A model generated the notes under the pieces. That model had not been told where the DNA came from. It saw only the letters and a list, made by a program, of their open reading frames with translations, and did no database searches. Source: UBA7446 sp049596455 (GTDB taxonomy: Bacteria; Bacteroidota; Bacteroidia; Flavobacteriales; Flavobacteriaceae). Taken from it: DNA of 64,000 nucleotides. A program made the translations under genes and the position numbers. Below, piece by piece: positions 52,503 through 62,200 of this stretch; positions within the stretch are counted from its first letter, which is position 1; each line of letters starts with the position of its first letter. Location: contig JBMYLP010000005.1 in assembly GCA_049596455.1 (NCBI GenBank), forward strand, positions 39,277 to 103,276, written 5' to 3'.

Positions 52503-53048
52503 TTACTCACAAGCTCCTGGTTCATAAGAAGTAACGCCACCATAATACGTTGCTACACAGTCGTTTGAATACGTGATACCATCACATCCACAAACAGGGT
52601 CATATTGTTTTGTGCACGCAATCTCTTTTAACATATTATATGGGTCTGTACAGCTTAATGGGGCGTCGCCTTTTTTAAAGTAATAGGTAATTTCATCATC
52701 CGCTATTTCGGGTACATCAATATAGCTTAGCGTTAGCTTGTCGTCTATTAATTTGTAATGATATTCCTTCCCGTTCGAAAGACGAAGCACATTACCCCTA
52801 ACGCTGTATTCTACAGGCGCATTGAGTGCCGTAATACCAACAGATTTTCCATCAATCCCTTTGCTTAGCAAGCGTTTTTCAGAAGGAAAAATCCACAATT
52901 GGTTTGTGTTAAAATCGTAGTTATCAAAAAAACAGAAGCAACTCACATCTTCCAGTATCCACTGCCCTTCAATTGATTCTACAACCTTAATTTCAGTGTC
53001 TTTACAGGTAAAAAAAATGAGGAAAAAAGAAAAAATAATACTCTTCAT
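52503..53048 (-). CDS. Putative lipoprotein with C-terminal Kazal-type inhibitor domain
   Basis: The 181-residue protein starts with a hydrophobic signal leading to Cys15 (FSFFLIFFTCKDTE), which is a lipobox-like but non-canonical site. The middle (25-125) looks like a small lipocalin-like domain (ESIEGQWILEDVSCF). The C-terminal 50 residues have six Cys in a Kazal pattern: ACTKQYDPVCGCDGITYSND then CVATYYGGVTSYEPGAC. Kazal domains inhibit serine proteases in eukaryotes and occur in marine bacteria. It may protect the cell from outside proteases, but no test exists here. Confidence 0.75.
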   Translation of the reverse strand: MKSIIFSFFLIFFTCKDTEIKVVESIEGQWILEDVSCFCFFDNYDFNTNQLWIFPSEKRLLSKGIDGKSVGITALNAPVEYSVRGNVLRLSNGKEYHYKLIDDKLTLSYIDVPEIADDEITYYFKKGDAPLSCTDPYNMLKEIACTKQYDPVCGCDGITYSNDCVATYYGGVTSYEPGACE

Positions 53049-53073
53049 AAAAAGCAGTAATCAATTATTGTAC

Positions 53074-53081
53074 CAAATGTA
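53074..53081 (-). promoter_or_regulatory. -7 element TACATTTG of the Kazal lipoprotein gene
   Basis: Exact TAnnTTTG on the minus strand, 25 nt before the ATG at 53048. A TTTA sequence about 20 nt upstream is the only -33 candidate. It lies directly behind the tRNA terminator, so this gene is transcribed separately from the tRNA. Confidence 0.5.
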
Positions 53082-53083
53082 AT

Positions 53084-53108
53084 AAAAAACCCCTCCGTAA
53101 AGAAGGGG
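53084..53108 (-). terminator. Rho-independent terminator of the tRNA
   Basis: On the minus strand CCCCTTC-TTTAC-GGAGGGG (7-bp stem, one G-T pair) is followed by TTTTTT. It lies 5 nt after the CCA end of the tRNA. Confidence 0.8.
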
Positions 53109-53113
53109 CGTGT

Positions 53114-53190
53114 TGGTGGTCCCACCTGGGCTCGAACCAGGGACCAACTGATTATGAGTCAGCTACTCTAACCAACTGAGCTATAGGACC
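53114..53190 (-). tRNA. tRNA with anticodon CAT (Met elongator or Ile2)
   Basis: The minus strand folds into a full cloverleaf: acceptor GGTCCTA/TGGGACC, D-arm with AGCTCAGTTGGTTAGAG, anticodon loop CTCATAA with anticodon CAT, T-loop GGTTCGAGCCC and an encoded CCA. It is not the initiator type because position 1 pairs with 72 (G-C). The acceptor pairs C4-G69 and C5-G68 are those that E. coli TilS reads in tRNA-Ile2, where C34 is converted to lysidine, so Ile2 is a serious alternative to elongator Met. Confidence 0.92.
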
Positions 53191-53272
53191 TGAGTGAGGA
53201 CAAAAGTAAGCAATATCCCTCTTTTGTAATACATCAAATAAAGTATTTATATCTTCGCATAAAGCAGTACTT

Positions 53273-53737
53273 ATGTCGCGTTTTGTTCGTTTTTCGTTTT
53301 TTACTGGATTTGTTTTAGGGCTTGTATGGTTTTTACTCGTTTTAAGCGCAGGATCTATTTTTGCAGGGCTTTTTTGGGGCATTATCCCCGTGTGGTTTTG
53401 GGCTACGTACCAAAAACTAAAACAACAACAACCCGTAAGCCAAATTGAAGGAGTTGCCTCCTATGCCGTGGTAATTTACGGTGGGATTTTGGCTCTTGTT
53501 GGGGTTTTGTTTGCCCTTGGTTCAATTGGTTTTATGGTAGCCGATGCTGAAATTATTCAGGCGGCACTTGAACAACAACCCAACTACGATGATTTTAGTG
53601 ACGAAGAGCTAGAAAGCATTGCAGTAGTCATGGAAATGCTTCCCGCTTTAATGCCCGTCATAACACTTGGCGTATGTCTTCAGTCTGTGGCGTATATTGG
53701 ATATGGCCTAGCAGTAGTAAGAAGTTACAGTCGCTAA
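53273..53737 (+). CDS. Small integral membrane protein, function unknown
   Basis: The 154-residue protein has about four membrane helices (from RFVRFSFFTGFVLGLVWFLL to MPALMPVITLGVCLQSVAYI-like segments) and one acidic, probably exposed segment (EQQPNYDDFSDEELESIAVV) between the third and fourth. I recognise no family. TATCTTCG before the gene is one base off the -7 consensus. The 3' end overlaps the convergent addB gene by 4 nt. Confidence 0.6.
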   Translation: MSRFVRFSFFTGFVLGLVWFLLVLSAGSIFAGLFWGIIPVWFWATYQKLKQQQPVSQIEGVASYAVVIYGGILALVGVLFALGSIGFMVADAEIIQAALEQQPNYDDFSDEELESIAVVMEMLPALMPVITLGVCLQSVAYIGYGLAVVRSYSR

Positions 53738-56469
53738 ACTTCAGGTTCACTGAATGGCGTTTGGGAATCAAACAATTTCTGAACAATTTGCTCCAACACA
53801 TTTGCTGCTTGTTGCATATTTTCCTCTGAAAGATCTTCCTTTATTTTTCGAAGCGAAATTTTTTCACCCACAAACTTAATCCCTTTATTAAGTTCTTTTA
53901 GTGCAGTAATTCCAGCGTGATTGGCTTTTTGGTTGGGGTGAGTGGCGTTCCAAAGCATGGCGTAAAGCAATAGTTGGCGTACTTGCCCCAAATCAGGGTC
54001 TGTTGCAACCAAAGACCAATCTGAAATGCCAAGATTTCCTACTTTTCCCGTTTTATAATCTAGCACTCTAATTTTACCATTGTAACGGTCCACTCGGTCT
54101 ACCGTTCCTTTAATTTTGATAGAATTGCTAACGCCTGATATGGTTAAAGAAGTTGCTAATTTTTGCTCAAGCGCTAATAATGTTATGGTGCTTCCATTTG
54201 CTATTTCTTCTTTTTCCATGGCAACAGCATGTTCTATGTTCCGTTTGATTGCCGCAAATGCCAATACATTTTTCCCTGAAATGTCGTGCCGATAAATCGC
54301 TTTTACCGCCTTGTCAGCAACAGCATCAATGTTCTCTATCATTTCTGAGCAATCTGCCGGTGTTATTGTTTTACCTACATAGGGCTTATAAAGTGCCTCC
54401 AGACAATTGTGAACCAGCGTGCCATAGGTCCGATATGAAAACGACTCCTCCAGCTCGTCTTCTTCTTTTAATCCCAACACATAGCGTTGGTAAAACGCGT
54501 ATCCGTCTTTTACAAACAGGTTAAGTGCAGAAGGCGAAAACCCATTTTCCGCTAGCTCGGAAAGTTTTTTTAGGGTTGATGCTGTTTTTGGTACAGATTT
54601 GATTTGGTTGGTTGGAGGAATAAAAACCGCTTCTTGAATGAGTTCTTCCCACTTATGTGTTGAGGGGCGTTCATACGCCCATTGACGAATAAACCTGCTG
54701 CGCTCTCCCACTTGAATCCCGTCTGTGGTGCCGTTATAAAGCAAATAAACTTCTTTTGCGCGATACATTAGACGATAAAAGTGATAGGTGAAAATGGCAT
54801 CTTGCTCTTCTTGTGTGGGCAGCCCAAATTCTTTTTTCACATCGTAAGGTATCCACGACGGCTGTCCGCCTTGACTCGGCAAAATACCTTCATTAACTCC
54901 TGCCACAAGCACGCGATCAAAATCGATAGTTCGGGTTTCTAATACTCCTAAAATTTGAAGCCCCTCAAGAGGTGCGCCCACAAAATCAAGCTTTTGCCCT
55001 GCACTTAATTGCACATACAAGCTGCGCAGTAAGGTGAAGGTGATTTCTTCGTCTATTGTTTCTGTTACTTCTTTAATTTGATGAAACAGTGCTAAAAACT
55101 TTTCCACTGCAACCCGATAAACCTCCGTGAGTGCCTGTGTGTGTTGTGGATTGTGAAATGCAGGCAGTAATGCAATTACATCGTCTATCCATTGTTTTGG
55201 AGTACGATTTGATTGAAATAGCTGTGTGACCAAATCAGTTATAGCATCTGGGGCGCTCTTACAAATAAATGTTGTACTCAAAAAGCTTCGGTGTTCTTTT
55301 TTTGCTTGATTTAGCAAGCGGGTACCAAACGCTGAGTCGTGTAATGTAAACAAGGCTTGTGTTTCAGGTAATGCTAATAGCGTTTCTACATCTTTATAAT
55401 AGAATCCCTTCTCGTTTTGACGAATAGTCATTTTCATAAATGATGAAACAAACAGCGCCAAAGGATGCTGCTCTAACGGGTAGCCCATGGTTATATTGAG
55501 TTGCCCAATAGTATCAGGAAGCGCATATAGCAGCGGAAGTAAAAGGGATTCGTCAGCCAAAACAACGGCGGTTTTAGACCAATCTTGGGTTGGTGACATT
55601 TCTGCCAATAATGCCCCCAATTGTTTGGCTTGTCCAACCTGTTGTTGTACTTCAATTACACGCACATTTTTAGGCTCATGGAAAACGTGGTGTACCTGAT
55701 CAAACGGCTTGTTGGCATACTGCGCCCAATGAGCTGCATAATCACGTATAAATACCCCCGCTTGATGGTATTTATTTTCAAACATCTGTTTATCAATGTC
55801 CCAAAATATTTGAGCCCGTTGTTGCGCCAAAAGCTCTTGCACAATCTGCTGCTCGCTTGGGCTTAGCGCATTAAATCCACAAAAAACAAACTGTGTTGTC
55901 TTTTTGTGTTGAAGGTAGCTTTCCAAATGTAATGTGGCTAGACGATAGCACAGTCCAGGTGTGGCATGGCCTGTTTGTTCTAATCTGGAAACAAAATCCT
56001 GATACATGTGAGGCAGCTGCTTCCAAAAGGAGGTGTAATTTTGAATGATTCTGTCTTGGTTTTCACCCCACGAGCGAATCTTATGCAGCGAACTGAGGTA
56101 AGAAAAAAACGGTTGGCGCTCCAATAAGTACTGATCCATCGTATTAAGATCTTTCAATAGTGGAGAAGACCAACTCAAAAAGGTCTCAAAAGAATCTGCT
56201 TTTTTTGTCCCTACAGTTGCACAATAGCTTTGATAAAGTGCCTGTTGTTGCTGCAATTCTGTTGCGGGTTGTAATGTGCTAATTGACGCCACAAAGTCGT
56301 CAATGCTTATCATTTCAGGTAAGATAAGCGGTCCTTGTAATCTTTGGGTCAATTCTTGTTGCAAGAACAGTCGTGCACGACGGTTGGGCAATACAAAGCA
56401 GAGGTTTGCCCAGTCTGTGTTATGGGACAGCAATTGTTGTACGACGTTTCCAAGAAAAGAAATAGGCAT
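53734..56469 (-). CDS. AddB-like helicase-nuclease subunit with PD-(D/E)xK nuclease domain
   Basis: The 911-residue protein has an inactive UvrD-like helicase body in the N-terminal and middle parts (CFVLPNRRARLFLQQEL, and later VLVAGVNEGILPSQGG) and a C-terminal PD-(D/E)xK nuclease domain. The active-site KIRVLDYKTGKVGN is near residue 804 and GQVRQLLLYAMLW follows. It pairs with the AddA-like protein encoded at 59277-62357 to process double-strand breaks for RecA. The two subunit genes are separated by two OmpA-type genes, all on the minus strand. The gene begins 14 nt after a terminator. Confidence 0.88.
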   Translation of the reverse strand: MPISFLGNVVQQLLSHNTDWANLCFVLPNRRARLFLQQELTQRLQGPLILPEMISIDDFVASISTLQPATELQQQQALYQSYCATVGTKKADSFETFLSWSSPLLKDLNTMDQYLLERQPFFSYLSSLHKIRSWGENQDRIIQNYTSFWKQLPHMYQDFVSRLEQTGHATPGLCYRLATLHLESYLQHKKTTQFVFCGFNALSPSEQQIVQELLAQQRAQIFWDIDKQMFENKYHQAGVFIRDYAAHWAQYANKPFDQVHHVFHEPKNVRVIEVQQQVGQAKQLGALLAEMSPTQDWSKTAVVLADESLLLPLLYALPDTIGQLNITMGYPLEQHPLALFVSSFMKMTIRQNEKGFYYKDVETLLALPETQALFTLHDSAFGTRLLNQAKKEHRSFLSTTFICKSAPDAITDLVTQLFQSNRTPKQWIDDVIALLPAFHNPQHTQALTEVYRVAVEKFLALFHQIKEVTETIDEEITFTLLRSLYVQLSAGQKLDFVGAPLEGLQILGVLETRTIDFDRVLVAGVNEGILPSQGGQPSWIPYDVKKEFGLPTQEEQDAIFTYHFYRLMYRAKEVYLLYNGTTDGIQVGERSRFIRQWAYERPSTHKWEELIQEAVFIPPTNQIKSVPKTASTLKKLSELAENGFSPSALNLFVKDGYAFYQRYVLGLKEEDELEESFSYRTYGTLVHNCLEALYKPYVGKTITPADCSEMIENIDAVADKAVKAIYRHDISGKNVLAFAAIKRNIEHAVAMEKEEIANGSTITLLALEQKLATSLTISGVSNSIKIKGTVDRVDRYNGKIRVLDYKTGKVGNLGISDWSLVATDPDLGQVRQLLLYAMLWNATHPNQKANHAGITALKELNKGIKFVGEKISLRKIKEDLSEENMQQAANVLEQIVQKLFDSQTPFSEPEV

Positions 56470-56482
56470 AGCCTAAAATAAA

Positions 56483-56508
56483 AAAACGCGGTGAAATCAC
56501 CGCGTTTT
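56483..56508 (-). terminator. Terminator after the first OmpA/TSP3 gene (copy 1)
   Basis: AAAACGCGGTG-AAAT-CACCGCGTTTT is a perfect 11-bp stem with A and T flanks, so it can work on both strands. It lies 24 nt after the gene stop. The same 28 bases occur at 57901-57928. Confidence 0.85.
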
Positions 56509-56532
56509 CTTGCTCTTTATTTTGCCTGTTGA

Positions 56533-57867
56533 TTAGTCCACTACTTTGAACTCTACACGACGGTTAATCGCACGGCCTTCTTCAGTGTCGTTACTCGCTT
56601 TTGGCTTAGCTTCGCCAAATGCTTTTGTGCTTAAACGATTTTCGTCAATACCAAGATTAACCAAATAATCCTTAATTGATTTTGAACGATTCTTAGAAAG
56701 TGGATTGTTATACGATTCCTCTCCCGTGTTGTCAGCATGTCCTTCAATGCTAATGTTCGCGCCTGAGTTTGCTAATAGCACCTTAAGTACTGTTGAGAGT
56801 CGTTGTACGTCTTGCGAGTCAATATTGTACTTTTCTAAGTCAAAGTTGATGTCATAGTCTGCCAACATAGAAAGTGGGTACTCTGGGCAGCCGTCATTTG
56901 ACGCGGGTCCTGCAACTGCTGGACATTTATCGTCTTTATCAGCAACGCCGTCGCCATCTGCGTCTGGGCAGCCGTTCATTTCTTTGCTTCCTGCTGCATT
57001 TGGACATGCATCATCAGCATCAGTAATACCATCACCATCTGCATCTGGACAGCCGTTCAATGCTGCAATTCCAGCTACGTTAGGACATGCATCTTCTGAA
57101 TCTTTAATGCCATCTCCGTCTGCATCTGGGCAACCGTTAAGTGCAGCCAAGCCAGCGGTCAAAGGACAGTCATCGTCACTGTTTTTTATTCCGTCGCCAT
57201 CATCATCTGGACAGCCATTTAGGCTTTCAAGACCAGCAACTTCTGGGCAAGCATCCTCGCTGTCCTTAACACCGTCTCTGTCAGTGTCTCCGTCACCAAA
57301 GGCAAATGAAAAACCGGCTAAGTGCTGTAAATGAGTAAGACCCCCATCGCCATTACCCAAAAGCCCATCAAGTTCTTCTGAATAAATTTTATACGTTGAT
57401 TTAAGAGTGAGTGCTAGAGCGTCGTTAAACCAATAATTTAACCCAAGACCTGCATAGGTAACAAGGAAGTCATCGCTAGAAGCTGAAATTCCGCTAAGGC
57501 CGCCTGCAACGCCAACACCTGCGCGTAGTGATGGCTCGAATTTTCCTAAATCAAGAATTTGATTTGCAGAAAGTGATGTTCCTAAATCAAGGCTGTAATA
57601 TAAATCCTCTTCTCCAGACTCACGATTCAAGTTGTTAATTGTTCCTGCCAAGTCAATTGAAAAGCCTCCGCCAACGTATCGAGAAACCTCCAAATAAGAG
57701 AGGTTTGGAGAAAGCTGTGTGTCTGAGTCTATTCCACTAGAGCCTTTAGGGTCAACCTGAATAGCGTTGGTTCCAACGGTGAGTTTCCATGGGTTAGTAT
57801 CGTTTTGTGCCATAACGCTAACTGAAAAGACAGATAGCATAAGCATAGTAAATAAATAATTTTTCAT
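56533..57867 (-). CDS. OmpA-family outer-membrane protein with five TSP3-type calcium repeats (copy 1)
   Basis: The 444-residue protein has a signal peptide (MKNYLFTMLMLSVFSVSVMAQ), a beta-barrel-like N-terminal domain (to about 190), five Asp-rich repeats (DxDxDGxxDxxDxCP type, about 192-335) and a C-terminal OmpA domain (about 345-444) with ANISIEGHADNTGEESYNNP, which holds the peptidoglycan-binding Asp and Arg-type site. It tethers outer membrane to wall. The start was set at the signal peptide; the upstream in-frame ATG at 57936 would include a terminator hairpin. Sister gene follows upstream, with four repeats instead of five. Confidence 0.92.
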   Translation of the reverse strand: MKNYLFTMLMLSVFSVSVMAQNDTNPWKLTVGTNAIQVDPKGSSGIDSDTQLSPNLSYLEVSRYVGGGFSIDLAGTINNLNRESGEEDLYYSLDLGTSLSANQILDLGKFEPSLRAGVGVAGGLSGISASSDDFLVTYAGLGLNYWFNDALALTLKSTYKIYSEELDGLLGNGDGGLTHLQHLAGFSFAFGDGDTDRDGVKDSEDACPEVAGLESLNGCPDDDGDGIKNSDDDCPLTAGLAALNGCPDADGDGIKDSEDACPNVAGIAALNGCPDADGDGITDADDACPNAAGSKEMNGCPDADGDGVADKDDKCPAVAGPASNDGCPEYPLSMLADYDINFDLEKYNIDSQDVQRLSTVLKVLLANSGANISIEGHADNTGEESYNNPLSKNRSKSIKDYLVNLGIDENRLSTKAFGEAKPKASNDTEEGRAINRRVEFKVVD

Positions 57868-57902
57868 TTTGTGATCATATATGATTTCTACAAAAATAAA
57901 AA

Positions 57903-57928
57903 AAAACGCGGTGAAATCACCGCGTTTT
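57903..57928 (-). terminator. Terminator after the second OmpA/TSP3 gene (copy 2)
   Basis: The hairpin is identical in sequence to that at 56483-56508, including flanks. It stands 27 nt after the stop of the second OmpA gene and about 35 nt before the start of the first. Confidence 0.85.
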
Positions 57929-57955
57929 AAAAACATTGTTTTTTTGTTGTCTTAT

Positions 57956-59245
57956 TTAATATGCAACTTTTATTTCTACGCGACGGTTAGCTGCGCGGCC
58001 TTCTTTGGTCTTGTTACTAGCCTTTGGCATAGCCTCTCCAAATGCTTTTGTGCTCAATCGACTTGCGCTTATTCCAGCATCTTTCAGGCGCTTCTTTATA
58101 TATTTAGCGCGTTTGTCAGAAAGCGACTTGTTGTAAGACGATGAGCCAGTGCTATCTGTGTGTCCTTCAATACTGATATTAGTACCAGCGTTTGCTGTTA
58201 ACACATTAACAACAGTTGACAACTTGCTGTTTAATGCAGAAAGTGAGTCAACGTCATGTTCGTCTGTGTCAAAATAAATTACAAAGCCTGATAGTAAAGA
58301 TAAAGGATATTTAGGCTTCTCTATTTTTGATTCTGGATTTTCCTGTACTGGGCAACCATTATTTGACGAAGGACCAGCCTCTGTTGGGCAAGCATCATCT
58401 TCATCTGTAATGCCGTCGCCATCTCTATCTGGACAACCGCTTAGTGAGGCAATTCCCGCTGCACTTGGACACGCATCATCAGCATCTTTGATGCCGTCGC
58501 CATCTGAATCTGGGCAACCATTAAGGGCTGCTAGTCCAGCATTCATTGGGCAATCATCATCGCTGTTTTTAATGCCGTCGCCATCGTCATCTGGACAGCC
58601 GTTTAGGCTTTCAAGGCCTGCAACTTCTGGACAAGCATCTTCGCTGTCTTTGATCCCATCTTTGTCCGAATCACTTTCGCCGCCAAAGGCAAAAGAAAGT
58701 CCTGCTAAGTGTTGAAAGTGACTTTCTCCTCCATTATCATTCCCAATTAAGCCGTCCAATTCTCTTGAGTAAACTTTATATGTAGTTTTAAGAGTAAGGG
58801 CTAAGGCGTCGTTAAACCAATAATTTAATCCTGCTCCTGCATAGGTAACAAAAAAATCATCGTCATTGACAGCAATTCCGCTAACACCTCCTGCGAGACC
58901 AACCCCTGCACGAAGGGTAGGCTCAAACTTTCCTAAGTCAACTATTTGATTTGCAGAAAGAGAGGTTCCTAAATCGATTCCGTAATATAAATCTTCTGCT
59001 CCAGATTCTCGATCTAGATTATTAAGTGTTCCTGCTAAATCAACAGAGAAACCTGCGCCAACATAACGTGAAACCTCTAAATAAGAAAAATTTGGAGAAA
59101 CCTGGGCTTCCCTATCCTTTCCTTCCAACAGAAGGTTTACAGCATTGGTTCCCACAGTAAGTTTCCAGGGATTATTTTCGTTTTGTGAAAAAACGTGGTT
59201 TGAAAATGCTATACACAATAGCATGGTATATACATGGTATTTCAT
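57956..59245 (-). CDS. OmpA-family outer-membrane protein with four TSP3-type calcium repeats (copy 2)
   Basis: The 429-residue paralogue has the same order: signal peptide (MKYHVYTMLLCIAFSNHVFS), N-terminal barrel, four Asp-rich repeats (DSDKDGIKDSEDACPEVAG and so on), a short Ser/Lys/Pro linker (VQENPESKIEKPKYPLS) and an OmpA domain with NISIEGHTDSTGSSSYNKSL. Long segments of the barrel (for example YWFNDALALTLK) match copy 1 exactly. The start is at MKYHVY; an upstream ATG at 59275 is less likely. It begins 31 nt after the addA gene end and may be read through from it. Confidence 0.92.
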   Translation of the reverse strand: MKYHVYTMLLCIAFSNHVFSQNENNPWKLTVGTNAVNLLLEGKDREAQVSPNFSYLEVSRYVGAGFSVDLAGTLNNLDRESGAEDLYYGIDLGTSLSANQIVDLGKFEPTLRAGVGLAGGVSGIAVNDDDFFVTYAGAGLNYWFNDALALTLKTTYKVYSRELDGLIGNDNGGESHFQHLAGLSFAFGGESDSDKDGIKDSEDACPEVAGLESLNGCPDDDGDGIKNSDDDCPMNAGLAALNGCPDSDGDGIKDADDACPSAAGIASLSGCPDRDGDGITDEDDACPTEAGPSSNNGCPVQENPESKIEKPKYPLSLLSGFVIYFDTDEHDVDSLSALNSKLSTVVNVLTANAGTNISIEGHTDSTGSSSYNKSLSDKRAKYIKKRLKDAGISASRLSTKAFGEAMPKASNKTKEGRAANRRVEIKVAY

Positions 59246-59276
59246 AATAAGTAGATTAATAGTTATTGCAAACATA

Positions 59277-62200
59277 CTAAACTTCTTTTAAAAAGAGTGG
59301 TTTTTCCATATAAACAAGCACTTTTTGTTTAATACTTAGTGAACTGTGTAGTAGGGCGCTTGCGTATTCATTGATTTGGGTCTCATGTTGTTTTTTGTAA
59401 TGTCCTGTTTTATAATCAAGTAGAAGTACCTGATTGTTTTCTGTGACCACAAAACGGTCTGGGCGCAAAACCTTACCTGTTTCTGTCAATAGTGGTCGTT
59501 CGCAATAAACCCTATTTGCGGGATCAAAAAACCCCTTCAAGTCTCTGTGGTAAACAACCTCATTTACATGTTGTTTCAGTTCCAAGTATTTTTCCTCGCT
59601 TAGCAATTCCTTTGCTTTTGACTGTGTTAAGGCGTGACCAATATCTTGAGGCACCTCTATATGAGCCATAATTTCATGAAAAAGCAATCCATACTGCGCC
59701 TCTTCAGATCTTTCGTATGCCTGTGCAGCAGTATTTGTGGTATGCGATAAATTAAACTCCCATGGAGTTATTAAAGTTCCTCTTTGCGAGCTTGTTTTGA
59801 CGGGGGTTTTTCGCTCACCAAACACTACGTTTTTGTCTAATAGCTCTGGATATAGTTGCGAAAAAACATCTGCTAAATTGTTGGGGACATTGTCTGCTTT
59901 ACCTTTCTGCGTTACAATATGCAGCTCTTTGACAGGTCGTGTCATTCCCACATAAAGTGTATTCAGCGAGTCCATTACCGCCTGGGAAAAATAGGTTTCA
60001 TACGTTTGTTTGGCGCCATCGCCCATTGCGTTTAGTCTTTTGTTCACTCGCAATAGCATTTCATCAAATGGTGCATACTCCTCTTTAGGCAATGGATACC
60101 ACGCGTAAGTGGTGTTTCTGCTCATAAAGACCGTGTCTGAAAACGGAAGAATTACCACCGGAAACGCAAGCCCTTTTGCTTTGTGAATCGTCATAACTTG
60201 AACTGCGTCTCTGTCTTCAGGTGGACGGACTGTCCAATTTTCTTTTTGGCGTTCCCAATGCGCCAATACTTGCGTAGTGGTTGCTTCTTTTTTAGCCTGT
60301 AGTTTGGTAATTTCATCCAAAAATGCCTGAACATGTGCCGTTAATTTATCCGTCAATGAAAATGCCCACACGGCGTACTCCAAAGCAGCATAAAGTGTTA
60401 GTTGTTGAAAAACCCTAAAGTCAAACTTTTTGGCTGTACATTCCAAAAGTACTGCGCCTAAAGGGCGACAAAATTGCTGTTGTGTCCAGGCGTGTGGATC
60501 TTGCTGCTGAAGTGCAAATCGCTCTAGAACAGCGTACTGGCTGATGCGGCTTTTGGGCTCTAATCGAAGTTTTACCAAATGCATTAAAAACTGAACTTCA
60601 GGGCTTTGTGCTACAAGCAACGAGTCTGACGATGTAATGGGGATTTCAGCTTCTGTGAGTGCTTTGGCTATTTCTACCCCTTGTTCATTTTTTCTCACTA
60701 AGACACAAATGTCTTTTTTCTTATAGCCTTGTTGGATGCAGTCATTAACACGGTCGACCACTGCTTTGCAATACGCACTAAACTGTTCGTCTTTGTTTTT
60801 CCCTTCAATAGTAGACAGCGTAATAAAGCCCCCTGTTTTGGTGTTTGCCTGCTGGTTACAAGAATCTGTATATAACTTTTGTTGCGGTTTGAGTGGTAAA
60901 AATTGAGCCGCTTTTGTGAAAAATGTGTTGTTGAACGATACAATAGATGCGTCACTTCGATAATTTACAGGTAAATTCTCCACTTCAGGCTTAACCGTAA
61001 ACGGCACCTCTTTATTTGCCAGCTTCATAAACTGCTCTGGATTGCCTCCCCGCCACCTATAAATTGATTGTTTGGCATCGCCAACAAGTACTAGAGAACC
61101 CTTGCGTTGTTCTCCTTCAACAGCATGCGAAAACAGCGGATGAAGGTTTGCCCACTGCAACTCAGAAGTATCCTGAAATTCATCCACAAAAAAATGTTGA
61201 TACCGAACCCCCAAACGCTCATAGATAAATGGAGTCGGCGTATCCTTTATATTGTCTGAAATATGTTTGTTAAAAAATCCGAGCAAACGGCTATTACGCT
61301 CTTCTTGAAGTTGATTTACCTCATGGCCTATGCGCTGCATCAGCGAAAGTGGAACTATATTTTTTCGAAGCAATTCCAAAAGCGAAACTTGGCGCCAATA
61401 CCGCAAATAAGATTGCAAAAAGTCAATAATGTCATCTGTAACGGGGTCTATTAATGGCTGATGCTTTTTTTCCGCGACTTTTAGAAAAACCCTTTTTTCC
61501 ATGCTTTTTTGCAGGGTTTTATTTAGCGGGTCTTTTTCCCATTCTCCCTGCTGTACAAGTCGCAAAAGCTTTGGCAATGAACTGTTTGGGAAAAATTCGT
61601 CCAAAAGATTGGACTGTTTAAAAAAGTTCAAAATAGCAGTTGCCTTTTCTTTAAATGGAGCTTTAATGGTGTGCGTTTGATTGGAAATTTTCTCGTCTAG
61701 TGCCGCAAACGCTTCTATCGGCATTTCTGATAGCTTTGCCAGCTGATGCATGTGATTTTCGTTGGTAAACATTTCAGCAACAGTGGAAACTTCCTTCGTT
61801 ACATCCCATGATTTTAACTCATCTGCTTTTTGTAACACATAGTCTATAAGTATTTTGGTAAGTGCTTTATCTTCTCCTGCTTCGCTTAAAATTCTTGCAA
61901 CAACCTCCGCCATAAAGTCTTTGCTATCCAGCGCAACATCAAAACGCGTATTTAATCCAAAATCCCTTGCAAACGTTCGAATAATTTGATGCGTTAGTTT
62001 GTCAATAGTAGATACATTTAGCTGACCAAAATGATGTAGTATATATAGGTATGCTTTTTTGGCGCGTTGACGTAATTCGTCAGGAGATATTGCGCAAAGC
62101 GCCACAAGCTCCTTGAACATGTCATCTTGCTTGACGGCATTAACGCCAGACGCAAAATATCCTAGCTTTTCTAAAATCCGCTGCTTCATTTCTTGTGCGG

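Noticed and set aside
56950..57300. CRISPR-like or satellite repeats
   Set aside because: The periodic DNA is explained by repeated calcium-binding protein units; repeats are imperfect, coding and have no spacers.
56984..57334. Plus-strand frames of about 100 codons over the OmpA genes (also 58410-58715)
   Set aside because: Both are antisense to the periodic TSP3 repeats and repeat the same Pro/Ser pattern; no start signal or family resemblance.
57868..57936. N-terminal extension of the first OmpA gene (MFLKRGDFTAFFF...)
   Set aside because: The extension is a translation of the terminator hairpin of the neighbouring gene; the signal peptide begins at 57867.
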